Of a DNA stretch of 64,000 bases, positions 11,001 through 18,438 are shown one piece after another. The notes under the pieces were generated by a model. The model saw only the letters and a program-made list of their open reading frames with translations. It searched no databases and was not told the DNA's origin. A program made the translations under genes and the position numbers. The stretch comes from Pseudomonas viridiflava (lineage in GTDB: Bacteria; Pseudomonadota; Gammaproteobacteria; Pseudomonadales; Pseudomonadaceae), in the NCBI RefSeq assembly GCF_900601905.1, contig NZ_UWFA01000170.1:1-64000 (forward strand), read 5' to 3'. Numbering within the stretch: position 1 is the first letter of the stretch; each line of letters begins with the position of its first letter.

Positions 11001-11105
11001 TACGTCGACCGCGCCAGCTGGCCTGCGATAACTCAGAAACCTTTCGAAGACATCGATGCGCTGATCATCGGCCTTGAGGAAATCAACCTGACGCGTATGG
11101 CGTGA
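5031..11105 (+). CDS. Giant DUF6543/dermonecrotic-like toxin with tandem Tiki/ChaN-type domains
   Basis: A 2024-residue protein if the ATG at 5031 (AGGA at 5015) is used; a TTG at 4956 would add 25 residues but has no ribosome site. Residues ~1-960 resemble the N-terminal region of Pseudomonas dermonecrotic-toxin-like (DUF6543) proteins. Residues ~967-1040 are hydrophobic and could insert in membrane. Two homologous domains follow, at ~1330-1530 and ~1705-1900, sharing VIGE..., NMxxLA, HLxxDxH and ANTY...PGxAELxGxIxIRV. The second has E1727, H1729, E1756 and H1869, spaced like the catalytic set I recall for the RRSP/DUF5 endopeptidase of MARTX toxins. In the first the matching residues are E1349, P1351, Q1378 and L1499, so it is probably inactive. 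No signal peptide is visible. Being divergent from vgrG makes T6SS delivery plausible but unproven. Confidence 0.75.
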   Translation: MQQLTQFFPTPMDSLPLAVAALTRLGELNIAISNELEALPKPDAQDADALVQQLDDYWKAASAEGKSRRAMFIEAMEQGLRDELVVKVHERTLGKSCADCLPAKNADGPLLESYTLHVNLSDNNLCEIAGALLFINPQGQVLLVLPGVGAEGFASRADLAAGLVQWLNNEVLRHALFNNAGLRDQFVIEAISNDPQWYLERFSVADLQLKPVIGKPFEHAFDRILDKQRNDARHAFNDTKQLPTAIAMRGLFGPGAMLAQREIAYWERQQRRSLPDWVKIASQDDLKRYQQRLTLYEQSREALLSALGGAASHEQYARMHLRARLASDLGYDLEPANIMVTMQRRLPITGGLYTTRRSLLHLALFGLHPGDLDAESDFQTLTTLRLDDALMDASHPLLTHAYVARLVDELDLGTRFREYQRKAYATQHNQQLMRELTRKQITALAYAAKLQTHIQPEDFAIIEQVEGDATGQTTAQLQVQQIKLDDSDILGGLLVFRKNDPQGRLQRLVMFTADAPRTQRFQGFDNLTQLTHELVSWSTSPEMSDYLLQQVPASSRENLRARLNALQLKPQPAANYVQLITRTHYNQALGQFVRHHVRVAAADQAQRIPDWYLNASPAQRQELLALEDAMAGATQNHLAEPPTQAQDFEVYVHERATRKINELLGLAEGTVDPDQIIITSEREVLSYTQMLRNGYDDSLGLIRTSADTQALFSGPAHIDLTPLTPQKVARSVHGKWLSDDYIKLVRDTLLDAGSTGYTRRRKSSLQITVLQMKSAALRSYLKGQLTSRQYQWLRLSMEHMHLTDAESRRRYPLYTLQLRLENPLIGSDLSGIGEVAKDIYNVISPARVELTQIETVQGCCLFSTSEAAQPALLYTPLADDGFEFRLLSDFKASLSSPGMIDYYKDRCRVDARRKLAFFLRDMQQGGASKPPVLPREAVMDYQDICFNRPIERQLRDVEDTTTGRSDMLARLAWVTFELVATVVTLPFPPASFAVGALLSLHDSMMALQAFANGDRETASGYILSSLFNSLGAAGDLSVGMKGFGALRQFGHGGQHASALPAAKKVSGVPSQADLHPVNLEGQAFWRGKPNANGHAKVYRVGVEQSQAAQTTGQFARRDLDGTWRPLTQPAGQRTVLDADGLQRGIAVNIPLQNATPLASTHGRGVQLLNGRHYIALGTQVFEVQFDASARYWNIIDPKNPFAFFGKHPVRLDAQGKWHLAKRANLSGGMDDSFRPLADEAATRAEPVTAALVPYELPLQLRPQFDILADPGRSLDDMGLDLDAYFEAVYRKSRTDFAAQRQKLYTDAQVAFTSVIPAPRPALPLLEKNADTGSLIRKVFENSKAMVIGEAPRSVASKRLLIENMAVLAEQDVKVLYIQHLFTDLHMYKLEKYRTLGARSKAGSSELRLWLESLNDGALLNRSKEYDYYHLIKMAHRHGLEVRPLSSSVSYAHIHNPVTPVVGDVACDQKMSNFFSHILIGADVAAHPERRWVALLDQKLANTYQQVPGIAELHGAISIRVHDVPQGRPTLISRDLDSTSAAFGKADFKIEIANPLIREQSTSAVAAQVTSTQPSRLDEALHRQVHGIAGSEIDNMFVGKPGFEWKESGEWQAIDAQSWPPEGQPTAIQLSLIDTVYGMPAETRNTLHELINFERKGLHSHFFTASDEHSTVRESFFKLRLKLQKDARKIIARDLPRRPAMPTVSPGISHGELLENLYQQTNGVVIGEKHSSIASKKLIIDNMPLLARRDVKTLYLEHLLSDVHQADLDRFIETGHMSKSLLHDLKKLDLGHQTDTDGVYTFEQLVIQARANGLEVRAIDCAASYHIREIDHPALSTRQQMFSYFASRTIRKHQDVMGTHKWIALVGNSHANTYEKIVPGLAELEGGIGIRVVDVRPGQSQGVISDPGERLPIGLTSRQSLIKSDLRLEMETLKPVPAVRPAQSLPVEERLTRPGMFLIEESEDSLPVIIHRSRDNEIHRTPVRVNTLGQVYVDRASWPAITQKPFEDIDALIIGLEEINLTRMA

Positions 11106-11214
11106 CCACGAGGCCCGTTGGAGCCGAGCTCGCTCGCCAATAACGATGGCGCGGTGTGCCTGACAAACCACGTTGGCTGATTCAGCTGGACTGCAGCCCT
11201 GTGGGAGCCAGCGT

Positions 11215-12657
11215 TTACAAAACCCTTGGCAAACGCTGCTCCAGCATTTGGTGCAGCGCGCTGTCGGTGGGCCAGTTGCGCATGAAGCGGGCGCGGTCAC
11301 GGGCAAAGGCGACAGCGAAGGCGCCTTGCGAGCTGTGTTGGCACATGGCGTCCAGATCGATCAGCGCCCAGCGATCCTGGTGCCAGAACACGTTATGACC
11401 TTTTAGATCACCATGGCTGATGCGCTCGCTGATCAGTTGCTGGAATAGCTGATCCAGCGCCAGCAACTCGTTTTCCGGCGCGTCACCGGTGGCGACATAA
11501 GGTGCGAAACGCTCGATGATGTCCGGCCCGGACAAATACTCGGTCACCAGGTAAGCCTTGCTGCGCAGTCCGAGGAAGCGCTGCTCCAGCAACGCCAGCG
11601 GCTTGGGCGTGGCAATACCCAGGAACAGCAGGCGATTACCCTCGCGCCAGGAATGCCAGGCTCGGCTCGGGCGCCAGAAACGCTTGAACCAGTGGGCAAC
11701 GTCCTTGATGTTGTAGCGCTTGATCACCAGGCTGCGACCATTGACCTCCACTCGGCCCACGCTCGCCGCGCCACCGGTTTTATACAGGTGACCCTGATCA
11801 AGCAGCTCATCGGCCCTCGCCAGAATCGGCAGCATGGCGGCCTCTTCCTCGCGGCGAATCGCCCGCAATCCGGACGCCCCGTCTTGCACGCTGAACAGAC
11901 TGCAATCGCGGCCGACCTTGTCCAGATAATCCTTCAGACGCCAACTGCGAACCTTGTCGATCTGCTTCTGCAAGGCTTCCATCGGCAAGCCATGTTCGCC
12001 GTTGCTGAGCAGGTAATACACCAGCAGTTCTTCGGTGAACGGCTCAAGGGACTTGGGCAGCTGGGCGAAGAACACCCCAAGGTTTTCCAGCACCTTCTGG
12101 CGAGACAACGGCTTGCCCGCCTCTTCGACACGAATCCCCGCACCATCGATCAGGTACAGCTTGCCGTCGCTGCGCAGCAGGTTGTCCAGATGCAGGTCTT
12201 CCTGCCACAAGCCCTTGGCATGCAGTTGCGCAATCGCAGCCAGCGCCTCGCCCAGTACCGCCTGCTGCGCATCATTGAACGGCACCTGCTCCTGCACCTG
12301 CGCCCAGGCATCGCCGAGGCTGTGCGATTGCTCCAGAAATTCAAATAGCAGCCAGCCGCCCTCGCCCTCTTCAAGACCATCAGCCAGCAGCAGTGGTGTC
12401 GTCATGCCCTGCTCTGCAAGCAGCCGCACGCCGTCAAGCTCGCGCTGAAAATGCCGCGCCGCCTTGGGTCCGACCAGCAATTTGGCCAGCACGGTTCGCC
12501 CGCGCCACACGCCTGCACCGACATAGCGCTGGCCGGGCAAGACCCGCAGCAGGCTCAGCAATTGCAATTCGGCGGGGCCTGCCGCATCGGCCAGCGCAAG
12601 GCTGATCGGCAAGGCGGGGCTGCGTCCTGCATTCTTGAGTTCAGACAAACGCATCAA
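11215..12657 (-). CDS. LPS-core kinase-like protein with two kinase domains (PA5006-like)
   Basis: A 480-residue cytoplasmic protein, last gene of the LPS-core operon, overlapping the gene before it by four bases. It contains two eukaryotic-like (InaA/WaaP-type) kinase folds in one chain. The first has DLHLDNLL followed by YLIDGAG. The second, after about residue 290, has VIKRYN as the lysine strand, ISHGDLKGHNVF as the catalytic loop and ALIDLDAM as the metal loop. Both catalytic loops look intact. Position and form match P. aeruginosa PA5006, thought to help phosphorylate or assemble the heptose region of the LPS core. The exact substrate is unknown. It converges on the toxin gene across a degenerate REP region. 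Confidence 0.8.
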   Translation of the reverse strand: MMRLSELKNAGRSPALPISLALADAAGPAELQLLSLLRVLPGQRYVGAGVWRGRTVLAKLLVGPKAARHFQRELDGVRLLAEQGMTTPLLLADGLEEGEGGWLLFEFLEQSHSLGDAWAQVQEQVPFNDAQQAVLGEALAAIAQLHAKGLWQEDLHLDNLLRSDGKLYLIDGAGIRVEEAGKPLSRQKVLENLGVFFAQLPKSLEPFTEELLVYYLLSNGEHGLPMEALQKQIDKVRSWRLKDYLDKVGRDCSLFSVQDGASGLRAIRREEEAAMLPILARADELLDQGHLYKTGGAASVGRVEVNGRSLVIKRYNIKDVAHWFKRFWRPSRAWHSWREGNRLLFLGIATPKPLALLEQRFLGLRSKAYLVTEYLSGPDIIERFAPYVATGDAPENELLALDQLFQQLISERISHGDLKGHNVFWHQDRWALIDLDAMCQHSSQGAFAVAFARDRARFMRNWPTDSALHQMLEQRLPRVL

Positions 12658-13433
12658 CGGCTCTCTTCGTGTTCGCTGCGGTGCGTACCGCGTTTATGGC
12701 TGCCGCGTTTGTTGAGACGGGCATACCAGTCGTCGACCAGCGGGCTTTCGATTCCGGATTGAAGATAAGCCGCCAGCAATTCACGCACATCAGCTTCAGT
12801 CCACATCGGCGCGCGGCGCAACAGCGGCTCCAGATCCTTGACCCGGTCGCGTCGGCCAAACAGCACCGGGCGGGTTTTTTCCAGGTCGATCAGCTGCGCC
12901 CGGTACATGCCGGCCTTGGCCCGCATGAAAATATGCTTGGGGTAGAAACAGCCGTGCACCTGGCCGGCCGCATGAAGGGTCTGGGCCAGATCACCACACG
13001 CCTGCAGGATCGCCTTCCGTTGCGCCGCGTCCAGGTCGGACCACTGTTGGAGCAAAGTGTCCAGGTCGGTCCAGCCATCCAGCGCACGGGTCATGAGAAT
13101 CGCCCGATGCTCGCCCCTGACCCGGCTTTCGCCATAAAACACCGCTTGCAGCGCCGGGATGCCCAGTTGCTGATAGCGGCTGATATTACGAAACTCCCGG
13201 GAGAACGACGGCTCACCCAACGGGTGATGCAAAGTGCGGGTCAGGTAGTTGCTCTGGCGTTTCAAATAGAACCCGGAGCCTTCCAGTTCCATGCGAAACA
13301 CGCTGCTCCAGCCGCCGCGACCGGTGTTGGGCTCATCAACAGCCTCAAGCTGGACCTCCCACAACGATTCGAAGTCGGCCAGGCCATGGCGCTCAAGCAA
13401 CGGGCGCTCGCTGGGTGCAATAAAAATGGTCAT
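12654..13433 (-). CDS. LPS-core kinase-like protein, probably lacking catalytic Asp (PA5007-like)
   Basis: A 259-residue kinase-fold protein in the LPS-core operon, overlapping both neighbours by four bases. The nucleotide-lobe lysine region (FYLKRQSNYLTR) and the metal loop (AQLIDLEKTRP) are visible. The catalytic loop reads VHGCFYPKHIF where WaaP in this operon has NHRDCYICHFL, so the expected aspartate is cysteine here. It may therefore be a scaffold or pseudokinase, or use a different geometry. It corresponds by position to P. aeruginosa PA5007. It presumably acts on, or supports modification of, the lipid A-core heptose at the inner membrane. Confidence 0.8.
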   Translation of the reverse strand: MTIFIAPSERPLLERHGLADFESLWEVQLEAVDEPNTGRGGWSSVFRMELEGSGFYLKRQSNYLTRTLHHPLGEPSFSREFRNISRYQQLGIPALQAVFYGESRVRGEHRAILMTRALDGWTDLDTLLQQWSDLDAAQRKAILQACGDLAQTLHAAGQVHGCFYPKHIFMRAKAGMYRAQLIDLEKTRPVLFGRRDRVKDLEPLLRRAPMWTEADVRELLAAYLQSGIESPLVDDWYARLNKRGSHKRGTHRSEHEESR

Positions 13434-14164
13434 TCGCGTCCCTCGAAAAAGCTGACGACATGGCGGATGCGCTTCTTGTCGGATTCATTCAACCGCTCGC
13501 GCCCGCGATACTGTAAATAGAAGCGCAGGCGCTGGGTATTGGACAGGTGATATTTCGCCAGTTTGTCCAGACACGCCAGATCCTTGGTGATCCGGTAACG
13601 CAACATGAAGCTCCACCAGAACGCACCATTGGGGCAATCGATCAGGAACACGGTCCTTTGATCGTCCACCAACAGATTGCGCCACTTCAGGTCGTTGTGA
13701 GTGAAATTGCGGTCATGCATCGCGCGAGTGTAGCGGGCTACCTGGCGGCTGATGGCATCAACCCACGAACGGTCGGCCAGGCGCGGGTCGTCACGCTTGG
13801 CCAGCGCCGACAAATCTTCGGTATTGGGCAACTCGCGGGTGATCAGCGCGCCCCGGTCGTAAGCTGCACCCCGGCGCTCAAGGCCCCAGGCCACCACTTC
13901 AGCGGTCGGGATGCCCCATTTGGCGAAGCGCTTGAGGTTCTGCCATTCCGAACGGACCCGTGGCTTGCCCATGTAACGGCGCAGGCCTTTACCCGCGCCG
14001 ACGTAGCGCTTGACGTAATAATTGATCCCGTCGCGCTGCACCTTGATCACTTCCGACAACGGGTCCCGCGTCAGGCGCTCGCCTTGCAAAGCGAAAACTG
14101 CGTCCAGGCTGCCAAAGTCTTGCTCCAGTGAAGCGTAATCCGGTTCCAGATTCCAACCCGCCAT
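13430..14164 (-). CDS. wapP: LPS-core heptose kinase-like protein WapP
   Basis: A 244-residue kinase-fold protein directly after waaP (TGATG stop/start overlap at 14164). Canonical motifs are present: YYVKRYVGAGKG for the lysine strand, THNDLKWRNLL for the catalytic loop and VFLIDCP for the metal loop. P. aeruginosa PA5008 at this position is named WapP and is implicated in phosphorylating the inner-core heptose. The gene is translationally coupled on both sides and so made with the rest of the core-assembly set. The specific phosphorylation site cannot be read from the sequence. Confidence 0.8.
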   Translation of the reverse strand: MAGWNLEPDYASLEQDFGSLDAVFALQGERLTRDPLSEVIKVQRDGINYYVKRYVGAGKGLRRYMGKPRVRSEWQNLKRFAKWGIPTAEVVAWGLERRGAAYDRGALITRELPNTEDLSALAKRDDPRLADRSWVDAISRQVARYTRAMHDRNFTHNDLKWRNLLVDDQRTVFLIDCPNGAFWWSFMLRYRITKDLACLDKLAKYHLSNTQRLRFYLQYRGRERLNESDKKRIRHVVSFFEGRE

Positions 14165-14970
14165 CAGAGCGCATCCCCGTAGCGGACTTTGCGCTGATAC
14201 AGCTTGTCGGCTTTCGCTTCCAGCCAGCGTAGCAATTTGGCTTCTTCAGCCAGAATCTGCCGCAGTGGTTGCTGGAAATAACCTTTGAGAAAACGCAGCT
14301 TGTCGCGGCGGGTCAGGCCGATGTCCAGCGCGGAAAAATACAGCGCGGCCAGATCCTTGTTGCGCCAGCGCGGAGTAATCACCCGGCGCGTCTGGGCGCG
14401 GTGCAGGTCGATCACCGACAGGCGGAAATCATCCGCCGTCACCGGCTTGTCGGTGTGCAGCAGGAAATGGCAGATGTAACAGTCGCGATGGTTGACCCCG
14501 GCGCGATGCATCATCCCGACCATACGCGCCACTTCGGCGATAAATGCACGCTTCAGGCGCGGCTCTGGCGGCTCGTTGCGCCAATTGATGCTGACGTCTT
14601 CGAGGCTTTCGGTGGGTGCCAGCTCTTCGGTGACGATGAACGAATGCTGCGCCGCCGGATTGCTGCCACGCTCGCCATAAGCCACGGCCGTCATGGTTGC
14701 AACGCCGACTTCTTTCAGGCGGGCGATGGCTTGCCACTCCATGCCTGCGCCCAGCACCGGCAGTTTGGCGGTGATCAGGTTTTTGCCGATTTCGCCCCAG
14801 CCAATACCGCGATGGATCTTGACGAAGTAACCGCGCCCGTCGACTTCGGTACGCAACGTGCGTCGACCTTCGAGTTCGCGATACACCTGACCGTCCAGAC
14901 GCTCGACTTCGGTGAACGCATCGCGTCCGGCCCAGAGCGTCTTGAACGGTTCAGCGAGGAACAACTTCAT
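14164..14970 (-). CDS. waaP: Lipopolysaccharide core heptose(I) kinase WaaP
   Basis: A 268-residue kinase that phosphorylates heptose I of the LPS inner core at the cytoplasmic face of the inner membrane; this phosphate is essential in P. aeruginosa (established knowledge). The sequence begins MKLFLAEPFKTLW, typical of RfaP/WaaP. It shows GYFVKIHRGIGWGEI for nucleotide binding, the catalytic loop NHRDCYICHFLL and the metal loop LSVIDLHRAQTRR. Length matches the family. The ATG at 14970 overlaps the waaG stop by four bases. Confidence 0.95.
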   Translation of the reverse strand: MKLFLAEPFKTLWAGRDAFTEVERLDGQVYRELEGRRTLRTEVDGRGYFVKIHRGIGWGEIGKNLITAKLPVLGAGMEWQAIARLKEVGVATMTAVAYGERGSNPAAQHSFIVTEELAPTESLEDVSINWRNEPPEPRLKRAFIAEVARMVGMMHRAGVNHRDCYICHFLLHTDKPVTADDFRLSVIDLHRAQTRRVITPRWRNKDLAALYFSALDIGLTRRDKLRFLKGYFQQPLRQILAEEAKLLRWLEAKADKLYQRKVRYGDAL

Positions 14971-16091
14971 GGGTAGTGCTCCGCCAGAATCACATCCGCC
15001 GCGTGCTGCGGCATGCTGTAAAGGTCAGCCGTGTCGGCAAACGCCAGCCCGTTTCGACCCCAGTTCGCACGGGCCGAGTCGTCGGCGAGCATGGTCGCCA
15101 GGTACTCGTTGAGCTGGGACTGCTCGAACGGATCATCCAGCACCAACCCGCTGTCGGCCTCGGCGATGTAATGCGCGTAACCGCACACCGCGCTGACCAG
15201 CACCGGCAAGCCAGCCACCAACGCCTCGAGCAGCACGGTGCCGGTGTTTTCGTTGTAGGCAGGGTGGATCAAAATATCGGCCCCCAGCAGGAAGCGCGGA
15301 ATATCGCTGCGCCCTTTCATGAAGGTGACGTTTTCACCCAGGCCCAGCGCCGCACTTTGCAGCTGGAATACTTTGGGGTCGTCCTGGCCGATTACAAATA
15401 GCCGGGTGCGTTTTTTAAGATCGGCGGGTAATGCAGCCAGTGCTTTAAGGCTGCGATCCACGCCTTTGGTCTTGAAGCCTGAACCGATCTGCACCAGCAG
15501 CAGGTCGTCGTCATCCAGGCCGAACTCCTTGCGCAATTGCGCACGAATCTGTGGCGCATCGACCGGGGCGCGGCGATCCTGGGCAATGCCCGGCGGCAGC
15601 AGATGGAAGCGCGCCAACGGCGTGTCGTAATACTTGATGAACAGCGGCTGCTGCACTTCAGAGATCATCAATACCTGGGTTTTCGCCTCTTTGGCGAACA
15701 CCGCTCGCTCGTACTCGGCAAAGTGGCGATAACGGCCCCATTGGCGATACAGCGAATGACGCAGGGTTTGCGCCTTGTCTTCGAAACAGCCGTCGGCGGC
15801 GTAGTACACGTCCAGACCAGGCATTTTGTTGAAGCCGATCAGGCGGTCCACCGGGCGTTTGGCCAGGTCCGCTGCCATCCAGGCGCTGAGCTTTTCATTG
15901 CGTCGATGGTTGAAGAACGCCTTGACCGGCGCCACCAGGACTTCAAAGCCTGGCGGCACGTCACCTTCCCAGATCAGGGTGTAGACGCGAATCTGGTGCC
16001 CTCGCTGCTGGCATTCCAGCGCGATACGCATGAAGTCGCGTTGCAGCCCGCCGAACGGGAAATATTTGTACAGCACAAAAGCCAGTTGCAT
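14967..16091 (-). CDS. waaG: LPS core glucosyltransferase WaaG (GT4)
   Basis: A 374-residue GT4 glycosyltransferase that adds the first outer-core sugar to heptose II. The start MQLAFVLYKYFPFGGLQRD is the family's acceptor-side N-terminus. The donor-side EX7E-type region is ENTGTVLLEALVAGLPVL. The ATG (16089-16091) shares one base with the waaC stop, so the longer frame opening at 16175 is rejected. The gene is cytoplasmic and part of a seven-gene coupled operon from waaF to the last kinase-like gene. Confidence 0.95.
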   Translation of the reverse strand: MQLAFVLYKYFPFGGLQRDFMRIALECQQRGHQIRVYTLIWEGDVPPGFEVLVAPVKAFFNHRRNEKLSAWMAADLAKRPVDRLIGFNKMPGLDVYYAADGCFEDKAQTLRHSLYRQWGRYRHFAEYERAVFAKEAKTQVLMISEVQQPLFIKYYDTPLARFHLLPPGIAQDRRAPVDAPQIRAQLRKEFGLDDDDLLLVQIGSGFKTKGVDRSLKALAALPADLKKRTRLFVIGQDDPKVFQLQSAALGLGENVTFMKGRSDIPRFLLGADILIHPAYNENTGTVLLEALVAGLPVLVSAVCGYAHYIAEADSGLVLDDPFEQSQLNEYLATMLADDSARANWGRNGLAFADTADLYSMPQHAADVILAEHYP

Positions 16092-17173
16092 CAGCCTGGT
16101 TCCTTTGCCAGCAACAGCGTGCCCAGTTGGCTCGCTACTCGCTCGGGATTCAAACGAGTGAAGCACACAGGCCACTCGCGTTTCAGATCCAACCGAAGGC
16201 GGTCTTCATCCGTCGGTTGATAGGTGCATTTCTTTTGCAGACATGGCGCACAGGCCGGGTAATCCGCGGCCAGATGCACTTGCGACCGGCCATAAGCGCC
16301 GGTCAGGCCCGGATTGGTCGGGCCAAACAGAGAAACCGTCGGCACATCCAGCGCCGCCGCCAGGTGACCAATCCCCGTGTCGACCGCCACACAGGCCTGG
16401 GCACTGGCCAGCACTTGAGCAACGCCTGCAAGATTGAGTTTAGGCAGCACCACGGCGTGCTCCAGCCCGTCAGCGATGCGCTCGGCCCGAGCCTTTTCCA
16501 GCGGGTTACCCCACGGCAGCCGAACCTGCAGGCCGCGCTCAGCCATACGCTCGGCCAGTTGTCGCCAATACAGCTCGGGCCAGTGTTTGGTGTCCCATGT
16601 GGTGCCATGCAGAAATAGAACGAATGGCGGTTTATCTGCCTCGGCGCTCTGACCCGGGCCGCGAAGCAAGCGCGAGCGATCCAGGCCGTAATCGCCCAGC
16701 CCTGCAGGCAGCGCATAACCCAGCGCCTGAGCGAACAATTGCCGCAGACGCTCAACCGCGTGCTGGCCGCGAGGCACTGAATACGCCTGATCATAAAAGC
16801 GACTGGCCAGCGGCTCCCGCGCCGAGTCCTTATCCAGTCCGGCGACCGGCGCGTTGACGTAGCGGGTCAGCCAGGCACTTTTCAGCAAGCCCTGGGCGTC
16901 GATCACCAGATCATAAGGTGTTTCGTGCAAACGCTTTTTGAAGCGCTTCCATTCGCCCGACCTGAACGTCTGCCAAAGGTTTTTCCGCCAGCGACGGATT
17001 GCCACCGGGATCACTTCACCGACGCACGGGTGCCAGGTCGGAATCTCGGCGAAACCCTCCTCCACCACCCAGTCGAACTGAATGCCGGGCACGGCACGCG
17101 CCGCATCGGTCAACGCTGGGAGCGCGTGGATCACGTCGCCAAGGGAAGAGGTTTTGATCAGCAAGACCCGCAA
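16091..17173 (-). CDS. waaC: ADP-heptose:LPS heptosyltransferase I WaaC
   Basis: A 360-residue GT9 enzyme that transfers the first L-glycero-D-manno-heptose to Kdo2-lipid A. The protein begins LRVLLIKTSSLGDVIHALP, the family's conserved N-terminus. The start is therefore TTG at 17171-17173, one base after the waaF stop and with GGAGG about nine bases upstream; the upstream ATG at 17218 would lie inside waaF. Donor-binding motifs include FLHGTTWDTKHWPE and DTGIGHLAAALDVP. The rare TTG start may limit its translation relative to waaF. Confidence 0.93.
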   Translation of the reverse strand: MRVLLIKTSSLGDVIHALPALTDAARAVPGIQFDWVVEEGFAEIPTWHPCVGEVIPVAIRRWRKNLWQTFRSGEWKRFKKRLHETPYDLVIDAQGLLKSAWLTRYVNAPVAGLDKDSAREPLASRFYDQAYSVPRGQHAVERLRQLFAQALGYALPAGLGDYGLDRSRLLRGPGQSAEADKPPFVLFLHGTTWDTKHWPELYWRQLAERMAERGLQVRLPWGNPLEKARAERIADGLEHAVVLPKLNLAGVAQVLASAQACVAVDTGIGHLAAALDVPTVSLFGPTNPGLTGAYGRSQVHLAADYPACAPCLQKKCTYQPTDEDRLRLDLKREWPVCFTRLNPERVASQLGTLLLAKEPG

Positions 17174-17174
17174 A

Positions 17175-18209
17175 TCAGGCAACCTCCACCGGTGTGCTGC
17201 CCAGGTTGCCCAGTGCATTGACTACCGCATCCGGCTCCAGCAGGCGCAGGCAATTGTAATGACCAAACCGACAGGTGCGGTCGAAGCACGGGCTGCATTC
17301 GATGCCCAGCCGAACCACTTCGACCTGATCGGCCAGCGGCGGGGTGAAGCCCGGCGACGTCGAGCCGTAGACCGCCACCAGCGGACGATTGAGCGCTGCC
17401 GCGACGTGCATCAGACCGGAATCGTTGGACACCACGGCATCGGCACACGACAGCAGATCAATGGCCTCGGCCAGCGACGTGTCGCCACTCAGGTTGACTG
17501 ACTCTTCACGCAGGCCAGGAATCAACCGTTCGCGGATGCTTTCGCCCACAGGATGGTCGTTCTTCGAACCAAACAGCCAGACTTGCCAGCCTTCGCGGAT
17601 CTTGGTTTCAGCGACCTTCGCGTAATGCTCGGCGGGCCAGCGTTTGGATTCGCCGAACTCCGCACCAGGGCATAGCGCCAGCACCGGGCGGTCCAGGCTC
17701 AGGCCAAACTTGGCCAGCGCGGCGTCGCGGGTGGTGGCGTCGATGCGCAGTTCAGGCTTGGGATAGGGACGCGGCAACTCGGCACCCGGCTCATAACCCA
17801 GGGCCATGAAGCGTTCGATCATCAACGGGTAGCGTTGTTTGTCGAGGGTGCGCACGTCATTGAGCAGGCCATAACGGAATTCGCCGCGCCAGCCGGTGCG
17901 TTTGGGGATACCGGCAAAGAACGGCACCAACGCGGATTTCAGCGAGTTAGGCAGGAGAATCGCCTGATCATACTGGCCCGCCAGGGACTTGCCGATCCGT
18001 CGCCGCGTCGCCAGCTCCAGCGCGCCGTGACCCAGCGGGAAGCTCAATGCAGTGCGCACCTGGGGCATACGCTCAAGGATCGGACGGCTCCACTCGGGTG
18101 CCAGAACATCGATCACGCATTCGGGATGGCGCTGTTTGAGGCACTGGAACAGCGTTTGCGCCATTACCATGTCGCCTACCCAGCTAGGCCCAACGATCAG
18201 AATTCTCAT
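17175..18209 (-). CDS. waaF: ADP-heptose:LPS heptosyltransferase II WaaF
   Basis: A 344-residue GT9 enzyme adding the second inner-core heptose. The N-terminus MRILIVGPSWVGDMVMAQTL, the donor motif ALCPGAEFGESKRWP and NDSGLMHVAAALNRP are characteristic. It is first in the coupled LPS-core operon, and its upstream region holds a REP pair rather than another gene. glnE ends 230 bases upstream on the same strand, with no ilvE between them. Confidence 0.95.
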   Translation of the reverse strand: MRILIVGPSWVGDMVMAQTLFQCLKQRHPECVIDVLAPEWSRPILERMPQVRTALSFPLGHGALELATRRRIGKSLAGQYDQAILLPNSLKSALVPFFAGIPKRTGWRGEFRYGLLNDVRTLDKQRYPLMIERFMALGYEPGAELPRPYPKPELRIDATTRDAALAKFGLSLDRPVLALCPGAEFGESKRWPAEHYAKVAETKIREGWQVWLFGSKNDHPVGESIRERLIPGLREESVNLSGDTSLAEAIDLLSCADAVVSNDSGLMHVAAALNRPLVAVYGSTSPGFTPPLADQVEVVRLGIECSPCFDRTCRFGHYNCLRLLEPDAVVNALGNLGSTPVEVA

Positions 18210-18322
18210 GTTTCATCCAAAAACGAGCAGAAACGATCAGGGAGGCCGAGCGGATTGCGTGACGTTCCCACACAACCCGTCGCCTCCCTGTCATAGCTTT
18301 ATATAGTGCCTATCGATGACCC

Positions 18323-18413
18323 GTTGGAGCGAGGCTTGCCCGCGAAGGGGTCCGTTAGACAATAAATCTCTGTCGTCCGGGCCATTGCCTTCGCGGGCAA
18401 GCCTCGCTCCAAC
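18323..18413. repeat. REP pair, GTTGGAGCGAGGCTTGCCCGCG type
   Basis: Inverted repeat between glnE and waaF with arms of about 26 bases, GTTGGAGCGAGGCTTGCCCG and its complement. Near-identical pairs occur at 29399-29489 and 62092-62179. Transcribed, it would form a long stem and may end glnE transcripts. Confidence 0.85.
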
Positions 18414-18438
18414 AGGATCAAGCAGCGGCAGACGGGGT

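Noticed and set aside
18210..18438. Loss of ilvE between glnE and waaF
   Set aside because: P. aeruginosa has ilvE here, but as I recall P. putida also has glnE directly before waaF, so this is probably normal lineage variation.
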